Shown piece after piece: positions 41,308-51,500 of a stretch of 64,000 nt of DNA (positions are counted from its first letter, which is position 1; every line of letters starts with the position of its first letter). The notes under the pieces were generated by a model. It was not told the DNA's origin. It was given only the letters and a program-made list of their open reading frames with translations, and searched no databases. Source of the stretch: an uncultured Saprospiraceae bacterium (GTDB taxonomy: Bacteria > Bacteroidota > Bacteroidia > Chitinophagales > Saprospiraceae); assembly GCA_937926205.1 (NCBI GenBank), contig CALEYL010000052.1, positions 62,001-126,000 of the forward strand. Reading direction: 5' to 3'. The position numbers and the translations under genes are program-made.

Positions 41308-42999
41308 ATGGCAAGTATGGAAAAGGAACAAGATTCAAAATCCTCGGGCGCTGCTGCAGGGGAGCCGGAAAATGGCCCGGGCAAGGGGCAGGTAATTAAG
41401 CGAACGCTTGGCCGTATTGGCCGCCGCATCAGCATCAATCCTCAAAAAACGGATGCCAGTTTGACTGCGGTGACGGGGATTATTCTTCGCATTCTGGCCT
41501 TGGTGCTGCTCGTTTTTTCCCTGTTGGTCATCTGGCGTTTACTGGCCAACAAAGGCTATGTGCTGGAACCGTTTTCTGTTCCGCAAAAAGTGGCTGAGGA
41601 AAGTGGTCTGACCGGAACCGTGGTTGCTGCCCGCTTTTTTGATGCCCTTAACGCGTTGAAAGAAGAAGCCGCATCCGTAAAAACGGATTCCCTGCATGTG
41701 GGCAGCGACGATGTTACCAACCTCAACCTCAGTCTGATGGGGGTAGACATTTCACTCAACTCCATTGCCTATCAGCTTGGCCGGGTTTTGGGAAAGGAAG
41801 AAAAGCGCATCACGGGAGAAGTAGTGCGATCGGGCGATTTGCTGACCCTGAACTTTCGGATGAGTCGTTTTCAAACCGTTCATTTTAGAGAAAAGATCAT
41901 TGAGGGGAATGTAGAATCTGCAACGCAGCGCATGCTTGAAAAAGCTGCAGAAAGTGTGCTCAAAAACACCGACCCCTACCGCATGGCCATCGTTTATTAT
42001 CGCCGTAAAAACTTTGATCCTGCCATCGAACTCGTACGCCGCATCATAAAAGACCGACCTTATGAGCGCACCTGGGCCTACCATGCCTGGGGCAATATTT
42101 TAGTAGAAAAGAAAAATCCGGAAGAAGCCTGCCTGAAATTTCAAAAAGCCGTTGAACTGGATTCCAATTTCTACATTTCATGGATGCAGTGGGGTTATGT
42201 CCTGCTGAAAATGAACCGGGCAGAAGAAGGCGCTGAAAAATTGTGGCGGGCGGCAAAAATTAACCCCGAACATCCTGATGTGCTGGCGACATTGGGCTGG
42301 ATTCACAGCAACCTCGGACAGTATACACTCAGCGATAGCGCGTTTGCCCTGGCGGTGAAAGCGGCGGAACCGTTTCAAAAAACCGGGGATATTTATCTTT
42401 CCTGGGCAGAAGCCAAGTTTTCGCAGGACAGTTCGGCAACAGCGCTGAACCTGGCCAAACTCGCAGCAAATGCATCCTCGGAAAGTGCCGAAGGATACCT
42501 CGCCAAAGCCACAGCCCTGTTGTTGCAGAAAGATACATCAGGGGCGTACCAGGCGGCACTACAGGGCTACGAACTGGATCCTGAGAACCTGGGGGTTTTG
42601 AGCATGCTGGTCAGGTCGGAATATGCCATTTATAAAAACTATCCTTCTGTGATCAGCCGGGTTCAGGGCCTTCGCTTTGAGCCCTGGCAGCTTGAGCAGC
42701 AAATGATGATGCAAAACATGCAGGCCATGTCCTATAATAACCTTGGCAAGCACGACTCCGCTTTTGCTGTGATCCAGCGCACCATTGCTCTGGATCCTCT
42801 GATCGCCATTCCTTACACGACCCTGGCAGAAACGTATGCCTATCAGGGAAATACAGAAGCGTTTTACAGTAATCTTGAGAAAGCGCTGCAACTGGGTTTT
42901 CAACCACGATTTTTGAGCCTGAATGAAGCCCCGTACCGGCAATTCGCACAGACGCTTCGCTTTAAAAAATTGCTGGAAAAGTATAGCATCAAAGGATAA
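41308..42999 (+). CDS. Membrane-anchored TPR protein of unknown function
   Basis: 563 aa (M4, MEKEQDS, is an alternative start). A polar, basic N-terminus is followed by one transmembrane helix at about 56-78 (ILRILALVLLVFSLLVIW), then a periplasmic part. Residues ~230-540 hold six or more TPR units (for example YHAWGNILVEKKNPEEACLKFQKAVELD and the unit after it). The middle domain (~85-215) is unrecognised. It may tether a protein complex, but no partner gene is adjacent. Confidence 0.75.
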   Translation: MASMEKEQDSKSSGAAAGEPENGPGKGQVIKRTLGRIGRRISINPQKTDASLTAVTGIILRILALVLLVFSLLVIWRLLANKGYVLEPFSVPQKVAEESGLTGTVVAARFFDALNALKEEAASVKTDSLHVGSDDVTNLNLSLMGVDISLNSIAYQLGRVLGKEEKRITGEVVRSGDLLTLNFRMSRFQTVHFREKIIEGNVESATQRMLEKAAESVLKNTDPYRMAIVYYRRKNFDPAIELVRRIIKDRPYERTWAYHAWGNILVEKKNPEEACLKFQKAVELDSNFYISWMQWGYVLLKMNRAEEGAEKLWRAAKINPEHPDVLATLGWIHSNLGQYTLSDSAFALAVKAAEPFQKTGDIYLSWAEAKFSQDSSATALNLAKLAANASSESAEGYLAKATALLLQKDTSGAYQAALQGYELDPENLGVLSMLVRSEYAIYKNYPSVISRVQGLRFEPWQLEQQMMMQNMQAMSYNNLGKHDSAFAVIQRTIALDPLIAIPYTTLAETYAYQGNTEAFYSNLEKALQLGFQPRFLSLNEAPYRQFAQTLRFKKLLEKYSIKG

Positions 43000-43011
43000 A
43001 GCGGCGACAAA

Positions 43012-43506
43012 TCAGGTGCCGCCGGAGCGGTTTTTGTTTTTTGCCCGGGCCGCCCACCCTTCCAATATCTCCAGGGCTTTTACCACCCGATTTGCTTTGG
43101 CATCAAGGCTTTTGACTTCGGTCAGGTAATTGGCAATCCAGCGTTTGGAAGAAGGCGGACTCTTTTCATAGGCTGCTTGTGCTACAGGGTTTTGATCCAG
43201 CTCGTCTTCGAAATAATCGGGTAGTTCCACAATCCGATAGGTTTCGTCCGGCTCGATTTCAACAACTACCGTACTGCCCGCCTGTTTGCCGATGCGGCGG
43301 CGCATTTCCACATTGGTGACAATAAAATGGCCGCCCTGGCCATCTGAAAGCAGGGTGCGCTGAAAAGGAACGCCGTCGATGCGTCCGCGCACATCCAAAC
43401 GCGTTTTTGCGCCAAGCGCCTGAACGATTTCCGGCGGTACCATCACGACCTTCCAGATCTCATTCATGTTCATGGCAGTGATGCTGGATTCGAAGCGGTA
43501 CATCAT
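43012..43506 (-). CDS. YdeI/OmpD-associated family protein (DUF1905 domain)
   Basis: 164 aa. An N-terminal DUF1905 beta-barrel (VVMVPPEIVQALGAKTRLDVRGRIDG) is followed by a C-terminal helical YdeI-type segment with the motif AYEKSPPSSKRWIANYLTEVK. YdeI proteins are annotated as bacteriocin-protection or OmpD-associated; the molecular role is unknown. It starts 5 bp after the stop of the TIM-barrel gene, so both are probably in one transcript. Confidence 0.8.
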   Translation of the reverse strand: MMYRFESSITAMNMNEIWKVVMVPPEIVQALGAKTRLDVRGRIDGVPFQRTLLSDGQGGHFIVTNVEMRRRIGKQAGSTVVVEIEPDETYRIVELPDYFEDELDQNPVAQAAYEKSPPSSKRWIANYLTEVKSLDAKANRVVKALEILEGWAARAKNKNRSGGT

Positions 43507-43511
43507 GCTGC

Positions 43512-44426
43512 TCAGAAGCTGTCTACGGCAATATAGGCGTCGATGACGGCCTGATCGCCGGGTTTGTCGGAAATGGAGTTGCCGTGTTCCATCCCCAAAA
43601 CGCCTTTGTAGCCTTTGTTGTAGATGTGTTTGAAAACGTTTTTGTAGTTGATTTCGCCTGTGGTAGGTTCCTTCCGGCCAGGGTTGTCGCCAATTTGGAA
43701 ATAGGCAATTTCGCTCCAGGCCAGATCCATGTTGGGAATGAGGTTGCCTTCCTGAATTTGCGTGTGATAAATGTCGAAAAGGATCTTACAGGCGGGGCTG
43801 TCTACGGCACGGCATATTTCGTAAGCCTGTGATATGTTGGTAAGAAACAACCCGGGGTGGTCGCGGAAATTGAGCGGTTCAAGAACCATGGTCAGTCCGT
43901 GGGGCTCCAGAATGTCGCTTGCCTGCCTCAGGGATTCCACCACATTAGCCGTCTGATAGCCCATGCTCAGGCGCAGATCCAGAAAGCCCGGCACTACAGT
44001 CATCCAGGTGGCGTTGACGCGCTTGGCAACCTCTACCGATTCGCGGATGTGTTGCAGAAATTCATCCCGCAGGTCTTGTTTATCAGAAGCCAGATGAGGT
44101 GTATTCCAGTAAATTTTGTGCGCCACAAAAACCCCCATTTGGATGCCGTATTTGGCCATTGCGTCGCCCATGGTTTTTTGCAGCCTGACCTCCCTGTTCT
44201 TCATATCGTTGTCTTCAAATGCCGTAAAACCAGCTTCGGCCATAAACCGCAATTGGTCAATGGGGTCTGTTCCCGCCAGGTTTTCGAACATGCCCAAATG
44301 AGGGGCGTAGCGAAGTTTGAACGGATATTTGTCGCCGGGGACAAGGGGATTAATCGCCTGTACGCTTCCGGTAGAGGCAGCAGCGGCAGCAAGAAGGCTG
44401 GATTGAACGAAGGTTCTGCGTTTCAT
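43512..44426 (-). CDS. Exported TIM-barrel sugar isomerase/epimerase (hydroxypyruvate-isomerase-like)
   Basis: 304 aa with a Tat-like signal (MKRRTFVQSSLLAAAAAS). AP_endonuc_2 barrel with metal ligands in VLEPLNFRDHPG (Glu), FDIYHTQIQEG (Asp/His) and the final Glu in GVLGMEHGNS. The GDNPGRKEPTTGEINYKNVF block is typical of Hyi-like proteins. It probably isomerises a keto/aldose in the periplasm. First gene of an operon with the YdeI-like gene. Confidence 0.85.
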   Translation of the reverse strand: MKRRTFVQSSLLAAAAASTGSVQAINPLVPGDKYPFKLRYAPHLGMFENLAGTDPIDQLRFMAEAGFTAFEDNDMKNREVRLQKTMGDAMAKYGIQMGVFVAHKIYWNTPHLASDKQDLRDEFLQHIRESVEVAKRVNATWMTVVPGFLDLRLSMGYQTANVVESLRQASDILEPHGLTMVLEPLNFRDHPGLFLTNISQAYEICRAVDSPACKILFDIYHTQIQEGNLIPNMDLAWSEIAYFQIGDNPGRKEPTTGEINYKNVFKHIYNKGYKGVLGMEHGNSISDKPGDQAVIDAYIAVDSF

Positions 44427-44629
44427 GATGTTGTGTTAATTTGTTTCCGGCTTTATCTTCCAGCAGGCAGGAAAAGCCGGGGCACTCGGACTAAATGGAC
44501 GGACCTGGAATTGGCCATGCCTGACAAAGATAGCCGCTGAATTGATAAAATTCCGGGTTTTTGCCTTATTTAGAGCCGCCAAAAGACCAAAACCTGTGTG
44601 TAGAAATTCTAAAACCACAAATCAACAGC

Positions 44630-46186
44630 ATGTCAGCAGGAATCCTTTTCTCATTTGTCATAGGCTACTTTGTCGTTTTATTGTTTGTAGCCTGGTACAC
44701 TTCCCGCAATTCGAACAACGAGACCTTTTTCATTGGCAATAAAAACAGCAACTGGATGCTGGTGGCCTTCGGTATGATCGGCACCTCCTTGTCAGGGGTT
44801 ACTTTTGTCAGTGTTCCCGGCGGGGTGGGAGATGTGGCGGGCGGCGCCTTCAAAGGATTTGCCTACATGCAGGTAACCATTGGCTACTTCTTTGGTTATT
44901 GCGTCATTGCGTTTGTGCTGTTGCCGCTTTATTACCGGCTCAACCTGACTTCGATATATAATTACCTCCAGCAACGCTTCGGGAGGGTGGCTTACAAAAC
45001 GGGCGCTTTGTTCTTCCTCATCAGCCGGACGGTGGGGGCCACGGCAAGACTTTATCTGGTGATCAACATTCTTCAGTTTTTTATCCTCGACCGCATGGGC
45101 GTTCCATTTGTGGTCACCGCATTTTTCATTTTGCTGATGATCCTGTTGTATACCTTTGAAGGCGGGGTTAAAACCATTGTGTATACCGATACCCTGCAAA
45201 CTTCACTCATGGTAATCGGGTTGATTGTTTGTGTGGTTTATATTCTGAATCACCTGGGAATCAGCGGAGGCGAAGCGTTCAGCCAAATGAGTGAAAGAGG
45301 CTATCTCAATATCTTCAATACCGATATCAACAGCAAGGGATACTTTATAAAACAGATTCTTGGAGGCGCCTTTATTGCCATTGCGATGACGGGGTTGGAT
45401 CAGGAAATGATGCAGAAAAACATCAGTGTCAAAAAGCTGGGGGATTCTCAAAAGAATGTGATGACCATGGCCGTGGTACTGATGGGCGTTTTGTTCCTCT
45501 TCCTGATGCTGGGTGGTTTATTGTACCTGTATGCCGTTTCAGAAGGTGCTGTATACACCGATGTGGAAGTTGGCGGTAAAATGGTTAAGCAATTGTTGAT
45601 CGCAGATCCATTAAATCCGGGCCAGACCCTGAATGTCATCGGTGATAAAATCTTTCCTTCGGTGGCCATCAACTTTTTACCACCAGCCATCAGCATCATC
45701 TTTATCATTGCGCTGATCTCTGCTTTGTTCCCCAGTGCAGATGGGGCTTTGACTGCCCTGACTTCATCCTTCTGCATAGACATGCTTGACCTGCAAAAGC
45801 GGGATGATCTGGACGAAAAAGGCAAAAGGCGGACCAGGCTGACGGTGCACTTTACATTTGCTGCCATTTTTCTGGCCTGCATCATGGTCTTTTATGTGCT
45901 GAACAACAACAGCATCATTGATGTCATTCTCGACCTGGCTGGTTATACCTACGGGCCCTTGCTGGGGCTGTTCTCATTTGGCATACTGACGAAAAGGAGC
46001 GTCAACAACACGATGGCCATCACCCTGATTTGCCTGGTTGCGCCAGTACTTTCCTACCTGCTCGCCAGGAACGCCGCAACCCTTTTTGGAGGCTATCAGA
46101 TAGGCATTGAGTTGCTGATCATCAATGGTTTGCTGACCTTTCTGGGATTGCTGGCCATTTCTCATAAAGCGCCGGCGGAGCGCTGA
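44630..46186 (+). CDS. Sodium:solute symporter (SSS family)
   Basis: 518 aa from the ATG at 44630 (MSAGILFSF); an upstream in-frame ATG at 44561 would add a polar tail without hydrophobic character. Thirteen to fourteen hydrophobic helices. The segment GMIGTSLSGVTFVSVPGG matches the TM2 region of SSS permeases, and the later ALFPSADGALTALTSSFC and LAGYTYGPLLGLF blocks are typical. It imports a sugar, organic acid or amino acid with Na+; the substrate is not predictable. Confidence 0.88.
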   Translation: MSAGILFSFVIGYFVVLLFVAWYTSRNSNNETFFIGNKNSNWMLVAFGMIGTSLSGVTFVSVPGGVGDVAGGAFKGFAYMQVTIGYFFGYCVIAFVLLPLYYRLNLTSIYNYLQQRFGRVAYKTGALFFLISRTVGATARLYLVINILQFFILDRMGVPFVVTAFFILLMILLYTFEGGVKTIVYTDTLQTSLMVIGLIVCVVYILNHLGISGGEAFSQMSERGYLNIFNTDINSKGYFIKQILGGAFIAIAMTGLDQEMMQKNISVKKLGDSQKNVMTMAVVLMGVLFLFLMLGGLLYLYAVSEGAVYTDVEVGGKMVKQLLIADPLNPGQTLNVIGDKIFPSVAINFLPPAISIIFIIALISALFPSADGALTALTSSFCIDMLDLQKRDDLDEKGKRRTRLTVHFTFAAIFLACIMVFYVLNNNSIIDVILDLAGYTYGPLLGLFSFGILTKRSVNNTMAITLICLVAPVLSYLLARNAATLFGGYQIGIELLIINGLLTFLGLLAISHKAPAER

Positions 46187-46292
46187 AGTGCATTTCTGTA
46201 TATCAGTCGCCGTGGTTAATCGAAATAAATAGGCTTCCCGGAAGGCCGGATGTATATTCGTCTTTCCGTTTGAACCCTTAATGTTGTTGTTT

Positions 46293-47531
46293 ATGAATCT
46301 CGGAGAAAATATCAAAATCGCTTTGCGTTCTGTGCGCTCCAATTGGTTGCGCGCCATCCTGACGCTGTTTATTATTGCGATCGGCATCATGGCTTTGGTA
46401 GGCATTCTTACGGCTATTGACAGCGCCATTTATTCTCTGAGCAGCAACTTATCCTACTTAGGCGCCAATACTTTCGATGTCGATCCGAAAGGAGAAGGTT
46501 CCGACGGTCACCGTGGCGGCAGACGCGAAAAACAGGGTGAGCCTTTTACTTTCAAACAAGCGCTTGCTTTCAAAGAGCAGTACAATTTTCCGGCACACGC
46601 CTCGGTGTCGCTCAACTGTACAGGAACTGCGGTCATCAAAAGCGGCGATAAAAAGACGAATCCCAATGTGCTCATTTTTGGCATAGATGAAAACTACCTG
46701 GAAGCCAAGGGCTTTGAAATAGAACTCGGCAGAAGTTTTACTGCCCGGGAAGCTTTGAGTGGCGGCAACATCACCATCATCGGCAAAGATGTTGTAAAAG
46801 ACCTGTTCAAAGGAAAACCCGATAAAGCGCTGAACCAGGTAATCGCTGCCGGCAACATCAAACTGCGGGTAGTAGGCATCCTGAAAAGCAAAGGGTCGAG
46901 CATGAATCAAAGCGAGGACCGTCGCATCCTCATTCCACTGCAAACCGGCAAACGCTACTACGGCTCTCAGGATGAAAACTACAATATTCTGGTTGCCGTC
47001 AATGACCCCAACCAGATTGACCAGGCCATTGCACAGGCTACTGTCGTCTTGCGCAACGTGCGCTCCCTCAAAGCTTCGGAAGACAACGACTTTGAAATTT
47101 CCAAAAGCGACGGCCTTATCAGCATCATCAAAGACAATACCGTATATTTTCGCTGGGCGGCGGTCGGCATCGGCCTCATTACTTTAGTGGGCGCTGCCAT
47201 TGGTTTGATGAACATCATGCTGGTCTCTGTGACCGAACGCACCCGCGAAGTAGGCATTTGTAAAGCCATTGGCGCCACACGGCGCAGCATCATGATCCAG
47301 TTTCTGACTGAAGCAGTTGTCATCTGCCAGTTGGGGGGGCTGCTTGGCATCTTCCTCGGCGTCATGATCGGCAACGTCGTAACCCTGCTCATGGGCGGCA
47401 GTTTCCTTTTCCCCTGGCTCTGGATAACCGTTGCCGTACTGACCTGCACGGCGGTGGGTCTGATTTCGGGCTTGTATCCGGCGTTGAAAGCGGCAAGATT
47501 GGATCCGATTGAGTCGTTGCGGTATGAGTGA
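46293..47531 (+). CDS. ABC transporter permease (MacB/FtsX type) without adjacent ATPase
   Basis: 412 aa from the ATG at 46293 (MNLGENIKIAL). Layout is one N-terminal helix, a periplasmic MacB_PCD domain (~45-265) and three C-terminal helices. The coupling motif TERTREVGICKAIGATRRSI and the end LYPALKAARLDPIESLRYE are diagnostic. Such proteins act in mechanotransmission or lipoprotein and peptide export together with an ATPase. No ABC ATPase gene is nearby, so the ATPase must be encoded elsewhere. Confidence 0.9.
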   Translation: MNLGENIKIALRSVRSNWLRAILTLFIIAIGIMALVGILTAIDSAIYSLSSNLSYLGANTFDVDPKGEGSDGHRGGRREKQGEPFTFKQALAFKEQYNFPAHASVSLNCTGTAVIKSGDKKTNPNVLIFGIDENYLEAKGFEIELGRSFTAREALSGGNITIIGKDVVKDLFKGKPDKALNQVIAAGNIKLRVVGILKSKGSSMNQSEDRRILIPLQTGKRYYGSQDENYNILVAVNDPNQIDQAIAQATVVLRNVRSLKASEDNDFEISKSDGLISIIKDNTVYFRWAAVGIGLITLVGAAIGLMNIMLVSVTERTREVGICKAIGATRRSIMIQFLTEAVVICQLGGLLGIFLGVMIGNVVTLLMGGSFLFPWLWITVAVLTCTAVGLISGLYPALKAARLDPIESLRYE

Positions 47532-47660
47532 TGGTGAGCGCCGTCGTTTTAATGCTTTTATTTTCCATTTTAAATTCAACTCCAAATTTAAAACGCATTA
47601 CTTCCTGAAAAACTTCCTATTATTGTCCCGGATATTCCCTTGCATCTAAAACCCGGAACA

Positions 47661-48368
47661 ATGATGTCTCCATTCATCGGCGAAGTTTGCGGCACTTCCA
47701 TGCTCATCCTGCTCGGAAACGGCGTGGTCGCCAACGTTCTGCTCAAAGATTCCAAAGGCAACCACGGTGGCTGGATTGTCATTGCCCTCGGCTGGGCCAT
47801 GGCTGTTTTTGCAGGCGTTTATATCTCCGCAGCCAGCAGCGGCGCCCATCTCAACCCGGCGGTTACCGTAGCGCTGGCGGTCGCCGGAAAATTTTCATGG
47901 GCAGATGTGCCGCTTTACACAGGTGCACAATTACTAGGCGCCATGATCGGCGCCAAGCTCGTATGGCTGGCTTACAAAAAGCACTACGACGCCACGGAAG
48001 ACGCAGGCCTCATTGAGGCGACTTTTTGCACATCGCCGGCCATTGACAACCCGTTTTTTAATGTGCTGACTGAAGCCATCGGCACCTTTGCGCTGGTTTT
48101 TGGTGTACTGCATATTGTCGCGCCGCAGTCAAGCCTTGGCGCGCTGGATGCACTACCGGTAGCGTTATTGGTACTCGGCATTGGCCTCAGCCTGGGTGGA
48201 CCCACCGGTTATGCCATCAATCCGGCTAGGGATTTGGGGCCGCGAATCGTACATGCCCTTTTGCCTATTAAAGGAAAATCGAACAGCAACTGGAAGTACA
48301 GTTGGGTGCCCGTAGTGGGGCCTTTGATTGGAGGCGCTGCCGCTGCACTGGTATTTGGCGTTTTGTAA
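47661..48368 (+). CDS. Aquaglyceroporin (MIP family, GlpF-like)
   Basis: 235 aa from the ATG at 47661. Six membrane helices and two NPA half-helices: AHLNPAVTV (Asn65-Pro-Ala67) and YAINPARDLGPR near residue 190. The Asp after NPAR (NPARD) marks the glycerol-permeable GlpF group rather than water-only AqpZ. It passes glycerol or other small polyols. No glycerol kinase gene is adjacent. Confidence 0.93.
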   Translation: MMSPFIGEVCGTSMLILLGNGVVANVLLKDSKGNHGGWIVIALGWAMAVFAGVYISAASSGAHLNPAVTVALAVAGKFSWADVPLYTGAQLLGAMIGAKLVWLAYKKHYDATEDAGLIEATFCTSPAIDNPFFNVLTEAIGTFALVFGVLHIVAPQSSLGALDALPVALLVLGIGLSLGGPTGYAINPARDLGPRIVHALLPIKGKSNSNWKYSWVPVVGPLIGGAAAALVFGVL

Positions 48369-48586
48369 AAAAAACACAAAAAACGCCGTCTGAGGTGCAA
48401 AATTTGCCGGAATTTCCATGCAAAAATCTCTGAATAAGGACGCATAAGCATACTTACTCAAGCATTCATCCTTTCGCCATTTGGAGGGGGTATCCCTCGG
48501 TATTTGATTTTTGGGCGCTGCTTACCGCAAATCTCCCCCTCCACCCCTGCCACACTTTTTTTACCTTTACAAAAAAACTGTTGGTA

Positions 48587-51500
48587 ATGAAAAGAATACC
48601 TAAAATGGCAAACCCGACTGCCCATAGCCTGCGTACCCTGCCGGCTATTCTGATTGCCCTGTGGATGAGCTGTAGCGCAAGCGCCCAGGAATCCCCGCTT
48701 TGGATGCGTTATCCAAGCATTTCACCTGACGGACAAACGATTGTTTTTAGTTACAAAGGAGACCTTTACCGCGTTCCGGCTTCCGGTGGCGCGGCTACGC
48801 CACTGACCTTGCACGAAGCACACGATTTTATGCCGATCTGGTCGCACGACGGCAAGCAAATTGCCTTTGCCTCTGACCGCTATGGTAATTTTGACGTTTT
48901 TGTAATGCCTGCCAATGGCGGAGAAGCCCGACGCCTGACGTACCACTCAGGCAATGACATTCCCAGCGACTTCTCGCCGGATGATAAGGGCGTTATTTTT
49001 ACGGCCAACCGGCGTTATACTGCTGAAAATGCGCAGTTTCCACGATTTTCTCAGTTGTATACTGTTCCAGTCACCGGCGGGAATGCCCGTATGGTGATGG
49101 ACAACCAGGCCGAATACGCGCGTTACAACGCGAGCGGAACTAAAATCCTCTACCACGACTGGAAAGGCTACGAAGATCACTGGCGGAAACACCATACGTC
49201 TTCCGTAACCCGCGACATCTGGATTTATGATGTTCCGACTCAAAAATATACCCAGTTATCCACTTTCGCAGGAGAAGACCGCAACCCGGTTTTCGGCCAA
49301 ACCGAAAAAGAAATTTATTACCTGAGCGAAGCCTCCGGTACGTTTAACATCTGGAAAAGAACCCTCGAAGGGCCGGGCCAGGCTACTGCCGTGACGACTT
49401 TTGAAAAACACCCGGTTCGTTTTCTCTCGAAAGCCAACAACGGCCGCCTTTGCTTCAGCTGGAATGGTGAAATTTATACGCTGGACAACGGTGGACAACC
49501 CCAAAAAGTGGCGATCCAAATCAATATAGATGGACGCCTGAATATGGAGAAAGTTTTGTCCATCAACGGCGGCGCCACCGAGTTTTCATTAGCGCCAAGC
49601 GGCAAAGAAATCGTTTTCGTTTTCCGCGGTGAAGTTTTTGTTACCTCCGTCGATGGCAGTGTCACCAAGCGCATCACCAATACGCCCGAGCAGGAACGCA
49701 GCGTAAGTTTTAGTCCAGACGGCCGGTCGGTCATTTATGCCGGCGAGCGCAACAACAACTGGAACGTTTACCAAAGCAGCATCGTGCGCAAAGAAGAGCC
49801 TTATTTCTACGCCTCTACTGTCCTGAAGGAAGAAGCGCTGGTGGCGACCGATAAAGAAGAATTTCAGCCGCATTATTCACCGGATGGCAAAGAAGTGGCC
49901 TACCTGGAAGAAAGGACGACCCTGAAAGTCCTGAACCTGGCTACCAAAACCAGCAGAACGGTGCTACCCGGCACATACAACTACTCCTATTCGGACGGTG
50001 ATCAATACTACTCGTGGTCGCCCGACAGCAAGTGGCTGTTGGTAGACTTTATTCCGAAAGGCGGGCAGGTTTTTGTGGGTGAAATTGGCCTGGTAAATGC
50101 CGATGGAAAAAGCGAACCCGTCAACCTGACCCAGAGCGGTTATTCCGATGGCACCTCAAAATGGGCGATGGACGGAAAGATGATGCTTTGGTTCTCAGAC
50201 CGGGACGGGATGAAAAACCACGGTTCCTGGGGCGGCGAATCGGATGTGTACGGCATGTTTTTTACCCAGGAAGCTTTTGATCGCTTCAACCTGAGCAAAG
50301 AGGATTTTGCTTTGGTAAAAGAACAGGAAGAAAAGGATAAAAAAGACGGCGATAAGTCGAAAGAGGACGATAAGAAAGACAAAAAAGACGAGGCCAAAAA
50401 AGAAGTGAAGCCCATTCAACTGGAGCTGCCGGGCATTGAAAACCGGAAAGCAAGGCTGACCATCCATTCTTCGCGGCTTTCCGATGCGGTATTGTCGAAA
50501 GACGGAGAAAAGCTGTTCTATCTGGCGCAATTTGAAAAAACGAGCGACTTGTGGGTGACCGAATTGCGCACCAAAGACACCAAGCTGTTGTGTAAAGACG
50601 CTGGTTCAGCCATGGAAATCAGTGAAGACGGCAAATCCCTTTTCGTCATTTCCAACGGCAACATCGTTAAAATTGAAACCGAAGGCGGCAAGCGCGAAAA
50701 TGTGAACATCAAAGGGGAGATGAACCTCAATTACCTGGCCGAAAAAGCGTATATTTTTGACCACGCCTGGCGCCAGGTGGTGAAAAAATTCTACGTGACC
50801 GACCTGCATGGTGTGGACTGGGATTTTTACTACCGCGAATACAAGCGCTTCCTGCCTTTCATCAACAACAATTACGATTTTTCAGAAATGTTGTCAGAAA
50901 TGCTGGGCGAACTGAACGCTTCGCATACGGGCTGCCGTTTCTCGCCGCCACAGGTGAATACGGATGCAACGGCGTATCTGGGCGTTTTTCTGGATGAAGG
51001 TTATACCGGCGATGGGCTGAAAATCACCGAAATCATTGCAAAAAGCCCTCTGGACAACGCCAAATCCAAAGTTAGGGTCGGGCACATCATCGAAAAAATA
51101 GATGGGCAGGCGGTACGCGCCGACATGGACTTTTATCAGTTGCTCAACCGGAAAAGCGGGCAATTGACCCTGCTTTCTGTTTTTGACCCTAAGGCCAATA
51201 CCCGTTTTGAGGAAACTGTAAAGCCCATCAATCGTGGAGAAGAAAACGAACTCATTTACCAGCGCTGGGTAGAAAATCGAAGGAAAGAAGTGGATGCGGC
51301 TTCTGCCGGTAAGGTCGGCTACGTCCACGTCCGCGGCATGAATGACCAAAGCTACCGCAACGTGGTGGAAGAGGTACTGGGCAAAGACATCAACAAAGAC
51401 GCCCTGATTGTGGATACGCGCTTTAACGGCGGCGGCTGGCTGCACGACGATCTGGCGACTTTTCTCAGTGGCAAAAAGTACATGGACATGGTGCCGCGGG

